Part shown: piece after piece, positions 11,161 through 21,217 of the stretch
Numbering within the stretch: position 1 is the first letter of the stretch
Layout of the letters: the number at the start of each line of letters is the position of its first letter
Assembly (NCBI GenBank): GCA_026120185.1
Contig: JANUWF010001497.1
Coordinates: 4,886,501-4,950,500 of the forward strand
Length of the DNA stretch: 64,000 nucleotides
Source: Voacanga thouarsii
Taxonomy: Eukaryota; Streptophyta; Magnoliopsida; Gentianales; Apocynaceae
Reading direction: 5' to 3'
Program-made: the position numbers and the translations under genes
Notes under the pieces: generated by a model
The model's input: only the letters and a program-made list of their open reading frames with translations
Told to the model about the DNA's origin: nothing
The model's database searches: none

Positions 11161-12001
11161 AACCAGTTATTTATATGTATTGGGATTCTTGCAGCTTTGG
11201 TAGTTGGATTACCTTTAGCAGGAAATTCTATTTGGTAATTTTATGCTTGAGTAACATTTACTATTCCCATGGTTTGCAGAAATTGTTGAAGATTGTTATT
11301 TCTAGTAGATGACTGTGTTCTTGCTGTATATTTTCAGGTGGAGGACAATGTTTGGCATTGCTCTTATTCTATCCGTACTATTGGCATTAGGAATGGCATT
11401 TTCTCCAGAAAGCCCTCGGTGGCTGATCCAGGTTCTCTTCCAAACTATGTTGATCTGTGGTTTCAGCCTTTTTTCTTATGATTTGATGGCTTTGTTTTGT
11501 TGTTTCGTCTTTTGGATATGTATTGATTCTATTGTTTGGTGCAGAGCTAATGTGATTTGGACTCTTATTATTGCTCCCGGGACATTGGATGGTTTTTGTG
11601 ATTAGGATTTGTGTTAAGTCATCAGGCTTGAGTAGCGGCTTCTGTCTATGTGCACAAGAGATCATGAGGCCATCTTTTGTACTGGAGAACAATGAGCAAG
11701 CAAGCATTTGCCTAAAAATCATAATACTATACACTAACATGAATATTACAACTTCACGTGTTACCCATCTTTTGGTTAGCCTACTTTTTATTTTAACTTA
11801 TTTTAAATATTTTTTGGATCGATTGTTATGACTTTGTTGTCGGACAAACACGATGAATGGTGGATTTGTGAGCTGTGCAATGTGACAGTGTTTCGAGTGG
11901 AAAAAAATTGCAACGCAGAAGAGTTTGAGGAGATCAGAAGCAAGGCAGTGGAAGATCCCCTCTTTTGTGGCAAAAAAGTGCAGCAAGGGAAAATTGCTGA
12001 A
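11161..12001 (+). pseudogene. Plastidic glucose translocator (pGlcT-like) exon fragment
   Basis: Three partial exons match the chloroplast-envelope glucose transporter of the major facilitator superfamily, which exports glucose from starch breakdown. Exon 1 (about 11161-11234) encodes NQLFICIGILAALVVGLPLA and NSIW. After a GT-AG intron, exon 2 (11338-11431) encodes WRTMFGIALILSVLLALGMA and FSPESPRWLIQ, containing the PESPRW(L) motif of sugar porters. Exon 3 begins at 11984 with QGKIAE and then breaks into a poly-C run. Splice junctions join in frame (Ile-Trp-Trp-Arg; Leu-Ile-Gln-Gln-Gly-Lys). Upstream and downstream transporter exons are absent: only about 60 of roughly 500 residues remain. 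Retained introns show this is a DNA-level copy, not a retrocopy. It sits inside the candidate CACTA element, which suggests transduplication. Confidence 0.8.
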
Positions 12002-12438
12002 ATGAATTCTAATTCCCCCCCCCCCCTTTTTCAATTGTTTGATTGCATTGTATCCGGGAAGTGATTACTATTTTCTCTTTGTGGGAGATGGAGGCGAGTA
12101 AGGACATAACATATATAATTGGGTGCATGCTAGATCTCTGTCTTTGGTTTCTTATTATTATTGTTTTTTTAGGGGGGTTTGAAGGGCTTTTACTTTGTCG
12201 CCTTACAAACTGTTAGTTAATTTGCTTTCTTTCTCTAGTACCACTAGATGCCTACATGAGTTGGGATTGCTTTTCTCTATTTCCCTAATTATGTTATCTG
12301 AATTTTTTATTTTTTTTAAAATATTAGAATTATCTTCTTATCTAAATTGTTTTTGAATGCAAAAAAATTAAGAAAATTATTGAAACTATCATGCACCGGC
12401 CTAATTCCATAAAATAGGACTCTTTTTAAAATTAATTC

Positions 12439-12666
12439 TCAAAGTAGGATAGTTCTGGTAAAATTCTCAACTGAAGAGATTTTATTTGAGTATGCACCAC
12501 TCAAAACGAGATTTGAGCACGCGCCTCCACGCAGCATTTGCCGTGGCGGCCGTTGGAGGAACTGCGAAAGATTAGCTTTCTGTCTGCTTATGTCACCGGT
12601 ATGGAAGACGGAAGAGAGAAATTTCCACCATGAACTCGAACAGGAATTAATTGAAGAAATTTTCAC
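12439..12666 (-). other. Unassigned Ser/Arg-rich open frame
   Basis: A 75-codon minus-strand frame beginning Met-Lys-Ile-Ser-Ser-Ile, rich in Ser and basic residues and poor in acidic ones, superficially resembles an organelle-targeting presequence. Base composition here (CACGCGCCTCC, GTGGCGGCCG) is richer than the surroundings. No family is recognised. It could be chance or part of a captured first exon. Confidence 0.15.
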
Positions 12667-12954
12667 CTAAATTAACACAGAATGGACGAAAGTATATGAG
12701 CTGCTGCCATGGTAGAATCCTCGGCAATGGTGAAGGATTTTTAACTTAAAAAAAATGGTTAATTGGGCTGTTGATTCGTTGTGCCGTTGAAAATCTAAGA
12801 AGGTAAAAATAATTAAAAAAAGATTGCATGATGTTAATGTAGCTTAATAATAAGGGAACTTCAGCACGCCACTTGATGAGGAAAAAGCATGGTAATTTCT
12901 TATTGAATATTCCAAAACAGATTTTTTTTTTTTTTTACAAGAAAAAAATATTCC

Positions 12955-13365
12955 TGTTAAAAAAATAAGTAAAGAACAAATTTTGATGCGTAATAACACT
13001 ATCTTGAGTGTAATATTATTTTGGTTATCAAAACAAATTACTCCAAAATACAATAAAGTTTCGTGAAAAATTTATGTAAAAAGGACTAATCAAAGGGTCA
13101 AGCCCATATCCATTGAGAGTACTTTAGATATTATTTTTTGTGCACAATTACTAATAAAAAGTTTTAAGACTTTTTTTTTCTAATGTGGGATAGGATTGAC
13201 AAACTATCTATCATTCCCCTACTAATTTGTTAATACATGTAATTACTTTTCAAAATAAATATAATGCATACAACAAAGTATCTAAAAGATTAAACATTTA
13301 ATTAGTACAAGTATTTTGGGATGCCAACGAAGTACATGGTGTCCTAAGATTAAACCATGACTCCT
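12955..13365 (-). repeat. copia-1 3' LTR
   Basis: It aligns with 17715-18331 from TGTTAAAAAAATAAG to CCATGACTCC, but lacks a ~206-bp block present in the other LTR (about 17838-18045). The junction is after ATTTATGTAAAAA. Confidence 0.8.
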
Positions 13366-13766
13366 TTTGTTAGGATCGGACATACCACACATATTACATT
13401 TATGTTCTTCTCGTTTAACTTCTAGCACTATAACTGGCCATATGCTAGCAATCCATTTTCTATGAATATTTACAAGAATAAATCATTTTAAACTCTTGTT
13501 GAAGCGGCACCACTACATATATAGGTAGAGTTTATTTATAGACAGAAAAACTCCATTAAGAGTATAAACTCATCCTCTCTACTAATCATCACTAACAAAT
13601 ATCACCTTTTGTATGAAACTTGATTTAGTGATCTAATAAGACACATAACAATAACCTGTTATTACCCACTGAACTTCAACCAATAACCGATTTGATTAAA
13701 TGAAGTTGGGTTACTGTTATTGATGTCTAAAGGATTATATTTTAGTCCCATACTATAAGTAGTCTC

Positions 13767-14402
13767 TCAGACTTTATCTCTTGGTAAAGCCTTAGTAAGC
13801 GGATCCGACAAATTTGCTGCAAACTTCACATAGGAGATAATAATAATACCATTAGATATTAATTCTCTAATATAACTATGATGTAGACATATATGTCTTG
13901 ATGTTCCATTACATATATTACTAAAGGCATTTGTCATTGTAGCCTCACTATCACAAAATATAGTAATGGGTGGTATAGGCTGTGGCCATAAGTTAACTTC
14001 AAATAACATATTTCTTAACCATTTAGCCTCTTTACCTGCTGAAGCCAAAGCTATGAATTCAGCTTCTATAGTTGAATGAGCAAGACACGGTTGTTTCTTA
14101 AATGCCCAACTAACAACACCACCCGCTATGGTACATATCCAACCCGAGATTGATAATATATCACCAACTTTAGCAATCTAACTAGCATCAGAATAGCCTT
14201 CTAGTACATTAGGAAAATTAGAATAACACAATTGTAATTTTGCGATTCTTTTAAGATAACTAAGTACTCTTTCAATCGCTTTCCAATGAGCTACACTTGG
14301 ATTGCTTGTAAATCTTGATAATTTACTCACTGTAAAGGCTATTTCAGGTCTTGTGCAACACATAGCATACGTCAAGCTTCCTATAACACTACCATACTTC
14401 AA
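13767..14402 (-). pseudogene. copia-1 RNase H region
   Basis: Minus-strand frames 14178-14402 and 13767-14048 carry copia RNase H landmarks. The first has YGSVIGSLTYAMCCTRPEIA and a tail of GYSDAS. The second has EAKWLRNML, the FCDSEATM segment with catalytic-type Asp, SRHICLHHSYIREL (usually R-H/K-I-D) and DPLTKALP near the C-terminus. The two frames are separated by a stop and frameshift. RNase H would degrade the RNA strand of the replication intermediate; this copy is inactive. Confidence 0.85.
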
Positions 14403-14519
14403 TTGTTCTATTGATCTAGCATCAGTTTTTACTAGTTTAACACTAGAATCATATGAAGTATTATATTCTTTAATATTTAAGAATTTATATTTTTTTCAAG
14501 AGCTTCTCTATATAGTGAG

Positions 14520-15325
14520 CTTAATTTAACATAAATCCATTATCATATTTGGTAACTTTAATTCCCAAAATTATATCCACTTCTTTAAGATCTTTTATTT
14601 TAAAGGTAGAAGTAAGAAACTTTTTCGTTTCATTTATACTAAGAATATTTGTATAAAAAATAAGTATATCATCTACATAGAGACATATAATTACTCTATA
14701 GTCACTAGTAAATTTAGAATAGATGCATTTATCAGCTGTATTATGCCTAAAATCATAAGATAAAATTTTTGAATCAAACTTTTCATGCTATTTTTTTGGA
14801 GTTTGTTTGAGACCATATAAAGATTTTATAAGTTTACACTTTATTTTCATTACCAGGGAGTACAAAACCTTCTGGTTATTCCATGTAAATTTCTTCTTTC
14901 AAATCTCCATTTAAAAAGGCAGTTTTGACATCCATTTGGTGAACACATAATTTATAAATAGAAGCTAAGGCAAATAAAACTCTAATAGAAGTTATTCTTG
15001 CTATAGGTGCATATGTATCAAAATAATCTAGTCCTTTTTCTGTGTAAATCCTTTAGCTACTAACCTAGCTTTAAAAGTTTGTAAAGTACCATCTGAATTA
15101 TATATTTTTTCTAAAAATCCATTTATTTTTAATGGGGTTTGAATTGGGAGGTAAAGCAACTAGAACCCATGTATTATTAGCTATAATTGAATCAATTTCA
15201 TCATTTATAGCTTCTTGCCAAAAATTAGCATCTCTAGAAGCTAAAGCTTCCTTAAATATTTTTGGTTCATCATCAACATTTGATATCTCCATTAGTCTTA
15301 TAATTTTTTTCTCTACTTCCTTCAA
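14520..15325 (-). pseudogene. copia-1 reverse transcriptase region
   Basis: Frame 15098-15325 encodes the start of the copia RT domain (WQEAINDEIDSIIANNTW, then NKWIFRKN). The catalytic motif YVDD survives at 14668-14679 on the minus strand, followed by Ile-Leu-Ile. Multiple stops and frameshifts lie between them. Confidence 0.85.
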
Positions 15326-15859
15326 CTAGGAAAGTAATATGATCAGGAGACACAAAATCAGGATCAAGATGTTTAATTTTCCTTTGCCTTTGACTTCTCC
15401 TTGGTTTAGATGGTTCATTAAATTCTTTTATTTTATTAGAATTCGAATCCAATTTATTATGCTCTTCTATATGATCATGTAACATAGTATCACGTACAAA
15501 GATGTTTTTAAAGAATTCTACATGAATAAATTCTACAATAACATTAGATTCTAAGTCAAGTAAACGAAATGCTTTTGAATTTTGGGCATAACCAACAAAA
15601 ACATATTTTATTCTTCTTGCACCAAGTTTTTGTCTTTGAGAATCAGGAAGTCGATAGTATGCGATACACGCTCACACTTTCAAAAACTTTAAATTTAGCT
15701 TCCTTCCACTCCAGACTTCATATGGTGAAATATAAGTCTTCTTTGAAGGAATTCTATTGAGAATATGGCATGCAGTAAGTATTGTTTCTCCCCACAAGTT
15801 GAATGGTAATTTAGCATTTAATATCATTTACCATGTCAACTAGGGTTCTATTTTTCCTT

Positions 15860-16111
15860 TCAGCCAATCCATTTTGTTGGGGGTGTAAAAGGAGCTACTT
15901 TTTGGTGAATTATATCATGATCTTCACAAAACTTATCAAATTCACCAGAAAAGTATTCTCCTTCTCTATCACTTCTTAACATTTTAATTTTTCGTTCATT
16001 TTGATTCTCTACCTTAGCCTTAAATTCTTTAAAAGTACGAAGTGCTTCATCTTTAGTTCTTAACAAATAAACATGTGCATAATGAGAACAATCATCTATA
16101 AAAGTAATCAA
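15860..16111 (-). pseudogene. copia-1 integrase core fragment
   Basis: The frame starts FIDDCSHYAHVYLLRTKDEA, containing the second half of the first Asp region, and has LRSDREGEYFSGEFDKFCED, matching the second catalytic Asp (SD.G.EY) of copia integrases. The third block, FTPP..., continues in a broken frame. Confidence 0.88.
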
Positions 16112-16123
16112 GTATCTTTTACC

Positions 16124-17002
16124 TCATCTATTTAATTTTTCATTTAATTCACAAATATCTAAATGAATTAAATCTAACATTTTATGCATATGTTCTGCTT
16201 TAGAAAATGGTTTCCTAGTAATTTTAGCTTGTGCACATATTTCACATTTATCTAAAGAAATATACTTACAAAAAATATAATCATGATTAGACATGTATTT
16301 CAAAGTAGAATAATTTAAATGTTCTAATCGAGCATGCCAAAGATCAGAAGACCTAATAATATAAGTAGAACAAATATTGATTTCATTAATACTTAATTTG
16401 AACAAGTCATCAAGGGTGTAACCCTTTCTTACAAACACACCATTCTTGGTGATCACAAATTTATTAGATTTTATTACAATTTTAAAACCTCTTTTGCTTA
16501 GCAAACTAGTAAAAACTAGATTCATTTTCACATCAGGAACGTGAAAAACATTAACCAAAGTGAGTTTTTTTCCCCAAGTGAATTTCAGAACAATAGTTCC
16601 TTTACCAAACACATGAACTGGTGCTTGATTACCCATAAAGACTTCAGCATCATTTTTTATATAAGTACTGAACAAATCTTTGTTGTTGCACACATGAATG
16701 GTTGCACCTGAATCAAGGAAAAACTCAGAAGAACAAGTGAAAGCAACTGAATTTATTTCAGTAATCATGGCTACCAAACTTTCTTTAGTAACGAAGTTTG
16801 CCTCTTTGGTAACACCAGTATTAGTATTAACACTGGTATTTGCTTTCTTCTCTTCACTCTTCTTGAACCTACATTCTTTAATGTAGTAACCTTTCTTTCC
16901 ACAATGGAAACACGTCAGGTTCCTTTTGTTGTTGTTCTTTTTGAATGGCTTGGTTTTGATCTTAAGATTTTTCTGAAATTTGTTTCCAAATTTTGCTCCC
17001 AC
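16124..17002 (-). pseudogene. copia-1 gag C-terminus, protease and GAG-pre-integrase domain
   Basis: A 292-residue open frame. It begins with a zinc knuckle CFHCGKKGYYIKEC in which the usual His ligand is Tyr, so metal binding is doubtful. The aspartic protease active site follows as LDSGATIHV. The GAG-pre-integrase block has LWHARLEHLNYSTL and the paired Cys CEICAQAK. It ends at LIHLDICE, the start of the integrase core (first catalytic Asp), where a stop separates it from the next frame. Confidence 0.9.
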
Positions 17003-17159
17003 AGCATTTTACTTGCAATTTCGTATTGGAACTTTCAACAATATTTTTCTACAATTTCTCTTCTCTGATACGAGTTTCACACTCAATTTGTAGACGAGTC
17101 TAAAATTGCTCGAGAGTGAAACTCTCTGGTTGTAACAAAATCTTCTTTCTGTAGCTATT

Positions 17160-17690
17160 TCAAGAAGGAGGCAATTTGGATAGAATTGCACCAATTTGTA
17201 GTGCATCAAGAATACGAACTTCCAAATCTCTCAATCTGAAAACTAAAATTTGAAGTTCATGGACTTGATCCATGATTGGCTTGTCACCAGTCATTCTGAA
17301 ATCAAAATAATTTAAAGCAAGAAATTTGTCTGTACCTTTCTTTTTATTCTGATATTTAGTCTCCAAAGCAGTCCAGATGTCCTTTGGAGTTTGGAGTGCA
17401 ACATAGAGATCATACATATGATTTGTTAGAGAATTTAAAATAAGTCTATGACACATTAATTGATCATCTTCACGTTTCTTTCGTTCAGCCTTCAATCCAT
17501 CACTGCCTTCATGCGTTGGTGTAGGAAGAGGCTTTAGTGATGGATCAAGAATATAGAGAACTTTTTGTGTGGCTAGAAGAAATCTCATCTTGTCTTTCCA
17601 TCTTGTAAAATTCGTTCTATCGAATCGATTCAATTTGATAGTATCTTGTTGCGTTAACAATTTCACAATTGCAGCATTCATCAAAGCCAT
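17160..17690 (-). pseudogene. copia-1 gag (UBN2-type capsid)
   Basis: A 176-codon frame with Met-Ala-Leu-Met at 17690. It contains FDRTNFTRWKDKMRFLL, LYVALQTPKDIWTALETKY and a Met-x2-Gln-Val-His-Glu-Leu-Gln stretch characteristic of copia gag (UBN2/retrotran_gag). The start codon lies only about 25 bp from the LTR edge. The frame is interrupted near 17160 before the zinc-knuckle frame begins. Confidence 0.88.
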
Positions 17691-17714
17691 GGAAAGATAA
17701 TATTACACTCAAAT

Positions 17715-18331
17715 TATTAGAAAAATAAGTAAAGAACAAACTTTGAGGCGTGATTACACTATCTTGAGTGTAATATTGTCTTGTTTAACAAAATAAGTTA
17801 CACCAGGATACAACAAAGTTTTGTGAGAAATTTATGTAAAAATAGAAAATTAGATAAAACTTGTAAAACTTTTGTTGTTTTTATAACTCCTTAATGGTTA
17901 CAAACTGAGAAGTAACAACCTTTTGAGAGAGTCTTTATCTGAAAGTTAATATCTCTTAAGAAATATTAATTTGTAAAAAATATAAAAAAAAGTTTTTTTT
18001 AAACAAGCCCCTAAGTGCTCTCTTAATATATAAATATAATTATAAAATGGACTAACCAAAGGGTCAGGCCCATGTCCATTAAGAGCACTTTATACACTAC
18101 TTTTTGTGCATAACTACTAATAAAGAGTTCAAGACTTTTCTTTTTCCAATGTGGGATAGGATTGACAAACTATCTATTATTCCCCCACTAGTTTGTTAAT
18201 ACAGGTAATTACTTTTCAAAATAAATATAATGCATACAAGAAAATATCTAAAAGATTAAACTTTCAATTAGTATAAATATTTTAGGATGCTAACGAAGTA
18301 CATGGTGTCCTAGGATTAAACCATGACTCCA
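17715..18331 (-). repeat. copia-1 5' LTR
   Basis: This is the longer LTR copy (about 617 bp). It contains the ~206-bp block missing from the 3' LTR. The outer edge near CCATGACTCCA is inferred from where similarity to 12955-13365 ends. Confidence 0.8.
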
Positions 18332-19021
18332 TTTGGAGTAACTCCAAAAATATAAGTATCCCAACAATATAAAATTTTTCCAGAAATTTCTCTTCTATCA
18401 ATTCCTCTAGAAAAATTTTCAGCTAAAATTTTAATCTCCCTTCAAAATTTTTATACATATTTTAAATTCCCTCCCAACAGTATAAGTGTCAAAAAATCAT
18501 CAAAACCCTAAAAACCATACTTGCTAATTAACTGAGTCTTTACAATTGCCTCTAAACAAAATTTTTCATAGAAGTATTTTCTCTCATCTTCTCCCACATT
18601 TTAATTTGCTTCATCTCTGCTTCAGCTTGAGTCAGTCTCAAAGAAAGTAGGTATGTTCATTAAATTGTTGTTATTAAATTATTTTAAATGGTGGCTTCAA
18701 CAATTAGCGTGAATGGTGGCTTTAGGTTTGTTCTTTTGCATGTTGTCAGTTTTTGTTTTCTATTGGGTGGCTTCATGAGTGTCTGTACTGTTGTTTTGTG
18801 TGTATGCATGCCTCTACTCTACTTGTTCAACAGTGTTCAATCTCTGTGTTTGTCTTCTTTTCAATAGATTTCCTTTTCTTTTTGTCTTCTTGTTATGGGA
18901 ATATGGTTCCCTCTCTTTCTATTTAGCTTGTTTGACTCTTGCACTGAAGCCGGACCTAGGTTTTCTCTGTCGCAAACTCCACCTCCTCCGCCCTCAAAGC
19001 CTTCAGCCAAGGTCATTCAAG
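18332..19021 (+). promoter_or_regulatory. Possible leader/promoter region of the eS7 relic
   Basis: AT-rich sequence followed by a pyrimidine-rich stretch (TTCTCTCATCTTCTCCCAC near 18580) and a possible 5' UTR splice donor (AAAGTAG/GTATGTTCAT near 18650), a layout common in plant ribosomal-protein genes. The open frame upstream of position 19022 (from 18779) is most likely untranslated sequence. Confidence 0.3.
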
Positions 19022-19479
19022 ATGTATAGTGCAAGGTCAAAGATTCACAAGGATAAGGGTGTTGAGCCTATTGAGTTTGAGAAAGGTGTTACACAAGCTT
19101 TGTTTGACTTAGAGAATACAAATCAAGAGTTAAAAAGTGATTTGAAAGACCTTTGGATTAAGTTCGCTGTTCAAATTGATGTTTCAGGGAATCGTAAGCC
19201 GGTAGTGAAGAAGTTCAGCGGGAATGATGTGGTTTTCCAAAAGCCACGCTCCCGTACTCTTATAGTCGTTCATGAGGCCATATTGGAGGTTCTTGTATTC
19301 CCTGCTGAAATTGTTGAAAAAGAGTTAGATACAGAATTGATGGATCTAAAATAATGAAGGTGTACTTGGATCCCAAGGCACGAAATGATTCCGAATACAA
19401 GTTGGAGACATTTGCTAGTGTCTACAGAAAGCTTTCAGGGAAGGATGTTATCTTTGAATATCCAATGGCTGAACCTTAA
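19022..19479 (+). pseudogene. Cytosolic ribosomal protein eS7 (RPS7) relic
   Basis: The frame from ATG 19022 encodes the eS7 N-terminus: [14 protein letters not shown], then [19 protein letters not shown] and [10 protein letters not shown]. It then jumps to [10 protein letters not shown] and KPRSRTL, followed by VHEAILEVL and FPAEIVEK. eS7 of the small ribosomal subunit is about 190 residues. Here two internal blocks (between RKPVV and KKFSG, and between VVF and QKPRS, together about 40 residues) are missing. A frameshift near 19325 follows; the correct frame resumes with [13 protein letters not shown] and ends FEYPMAEP plus TAA at 19477-19479. The remaining coding sequence runs without visible introns. 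It could be a retrocopy or an intron-less fragment captured in the candidate CACTA element. It is not functional. Confidence 0.85.
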
Positions 19480-19739
19480 GCTTCTTTGACTCTTGATCCA
19501 AAGGAATTATAAAGAGCCGAAATTCTTGTATGGACGTGGTCCACGTGGATCAGGTGCATTAGCATGTTATACTTCATGCAATGCAAGTTGTGCAGTACAA
19601 CTTATAAATACATCTGGTTCACATGAACACGATTCACATAAAAATTTCTCGATAAAAAGGGCTAGCTTTGGACTCTCGTGCACCCTCCTCCCATTTTTTT
19701 TTTCTTAAAAAAACCTCTGAAATACCAATGAAGTAAACC

Positions 19740-19940
19740 TACTTATTAAAAATTTTTATAGGTTAGCGATGGCACTTTTTCACTTCGTAATACGATTGAT
19801 GCTCTAAATGAAACTTTTGAAGGTAACATAATTTTATATTTTAAAATATATATCTTGATGTTGATAAATTTTTATTATTTATTAATTCTATTATTTATAA
19901 CTTTATTTGTATTCTTTTAGCTGAGATGGTTCTATGAAGG
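19740..19940 (+). other. Exon-like segment of unknown origin
   Basis: Between TTTTATAG (19762) and a GGTAAC donor-like site (19822) a short frame reads VSDGTFSLRNTIDALNETFE. A second segment after TCTTTTAG (about 19920) starts Ala-Glu-Met-Val. The bracketing by splice-like sites suggests a captured exon. No family is recognised. Confidence 0.25.
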
Positions 19941-20437
19941 ATTTCAACGCAATTTTGAAGCATAGAAGTTTGACCATTGATAGATCCTACAGTTTCTAGA
20001 TATTAGAAAAATAAATTTTATTTTATTTTGAGGAGTTTTCAAGTATGACATTTGGTTTTTTATTTTAAATTATAAATTGAGAATACTTTGTTTTATTTTG
20101 TTAATTAAGTTTATTATTATTTGGAAAATATTAGAATATTTCTTTTTACACGCTTTAAATTTGATACATAAATAAATGTACAGACAATTAGAAATTCTCA
20201 TAATGTCGGAAGAATTATAGTATTCCAACTATTTATAAAAGCTAGAATACTATCAATTTTGTAACAATTCATAAACGTAGGGAAAATTTAAATCTTCCAC
20301 TTTAAAACAATATGTGAAAATGTCAGAATAACTGATTATCCCAATTATGTATCAATGTCAAACTATATGTCCTAAAAATATTTTCATGATACGCTTTAAA
20401 ATGTGGTAAACAATGTTGTAAAAGGTTTATATTCATA

Positions 20438-21020
20438 CTAATTACAAATGTTGCAACAGTATTCATATTATAACTATTTATAAATGTTGGATTTTTTTTT
20501 GAGACCTTTGGAAATGACATGGCAAACGTCAAACGACTTTGCATGTTGTGACCATTCACAAATGTTGGAACACACATTTTTTTGTTACGTTTTATAATGA
20601 CATAACAAACGTCACAATTAACTAAGTATTTCTACTATGTTCCAATGTCGGTAAATCATACATATTTTGACTATTTATACATGTCCGAGAAAATAGTATT
20701 CAGACATTTTAAAAATATTGTAATACCTATATATTTCTACTAATTATGAATGTTGCAACAGTATTCATATTATAACTATTTATAAATATTGGAAAAGATT
20801 CTTTTTGAGACCTCTGGAAATGACGTGACAACTGTCGAAGCACTTTGCATATTGTGACTATTCACAAATGTTGGAACAAAACTTTTTTGATACGTTTTAA
20901 AATAACGTAATAAACATCAAAATAAGTATTCTTATTATGTTCAAATGTTGGTAAAGCACACATATTTTGATTATTTATATATGTCAGGAAAAAATATGTA
21001 TTTCAATAGTTTAAAATGTC
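20438..21020. repeat. Tandem duplication, ~300-bp unit, in subterminal repeat region
   Basis: TGTTGCAACAGTATTCATAT occurs near 20449 and near 20749. The following ~280 bp (GAGACCT, GCATGTTGTGACCATTCAC, CATATTTTGACTATTTATA) also repeats in the same order. Short motifs AAATGTTGG and AACGTC recur throughout, as in CACTA subterminal arrays. Confidence 0.7.
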
Positions 21021-21217
21021 GTAAAAAATAATAATATATGTCGGAATAAATAGGTACCAACGTTTGTTACAACTTTTTTCATAAATCTAAGTGACTATGA
21101 ATATTGTGACATATATATGACATTTGTAAGAAACATCTGCATAGATCTACACCGACATTTTTTTAATTTCTTAGAACATATGACAAATATCGTTGTAAGT
21201 ATTTTTTGTTGTTGTGG

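Larger units (their letters stand above)
12955..18331 (-). mobile_element. Ty1/copia retrotransposon, decayed (copia-1)
   Basis: Two related LTRs (12955-13365 and 17715-18331) flank a minus-strand copia gene order: gag, protease, integrase, reverse transcriptase, RNase H. The polyprotein is broken by several stops and frameshifts. I could not find a convincing 5-bp target duplication (left ATTCC, right TTTGG), so the outer edges are approximate. The element lies between the glucose-transporter and eS7 fragments, inside the candidate CACTA element. Confidence 0.9.
5764..21216. mobile_element. Candidate large CACTA (En/Spm) element with captured gene fragments
   Basis: The left edge reads AACTACAACAAAAATAG (5764 on), one base from the CACTACAAC class of CACTA termini. 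The right edge reads TTTTTTGTTGTTGTG, ending at 21216, one base from the complementary GTTGTAGTG. Flanking triplets are GGT (5761-5763) and GAT (21217-21219), compatible with a decayed 3-bp target duplication. Both ends carry short scattered repeats built on ACATTT and AAATGTC, as CACTA subterminal regions do (5764-6360 and about 20160-21210). Inside lie a CACTA transposase-associated-domain fragment, glucose-transporter exons, an eS7 relic and the nested copia-1 element. Pairing these two ends is inference. They could instead belong to two separate deleted elements. Confidence 0.35.

Noticed and set aside
18779..19021. N-terminal extension of the eS7 frame
   Set aside because: eS7 starts at the Met at 19022. 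The upstream codons are Cys/Phe/Leu-rich and match nothing in the family, so they are probably untranslated.
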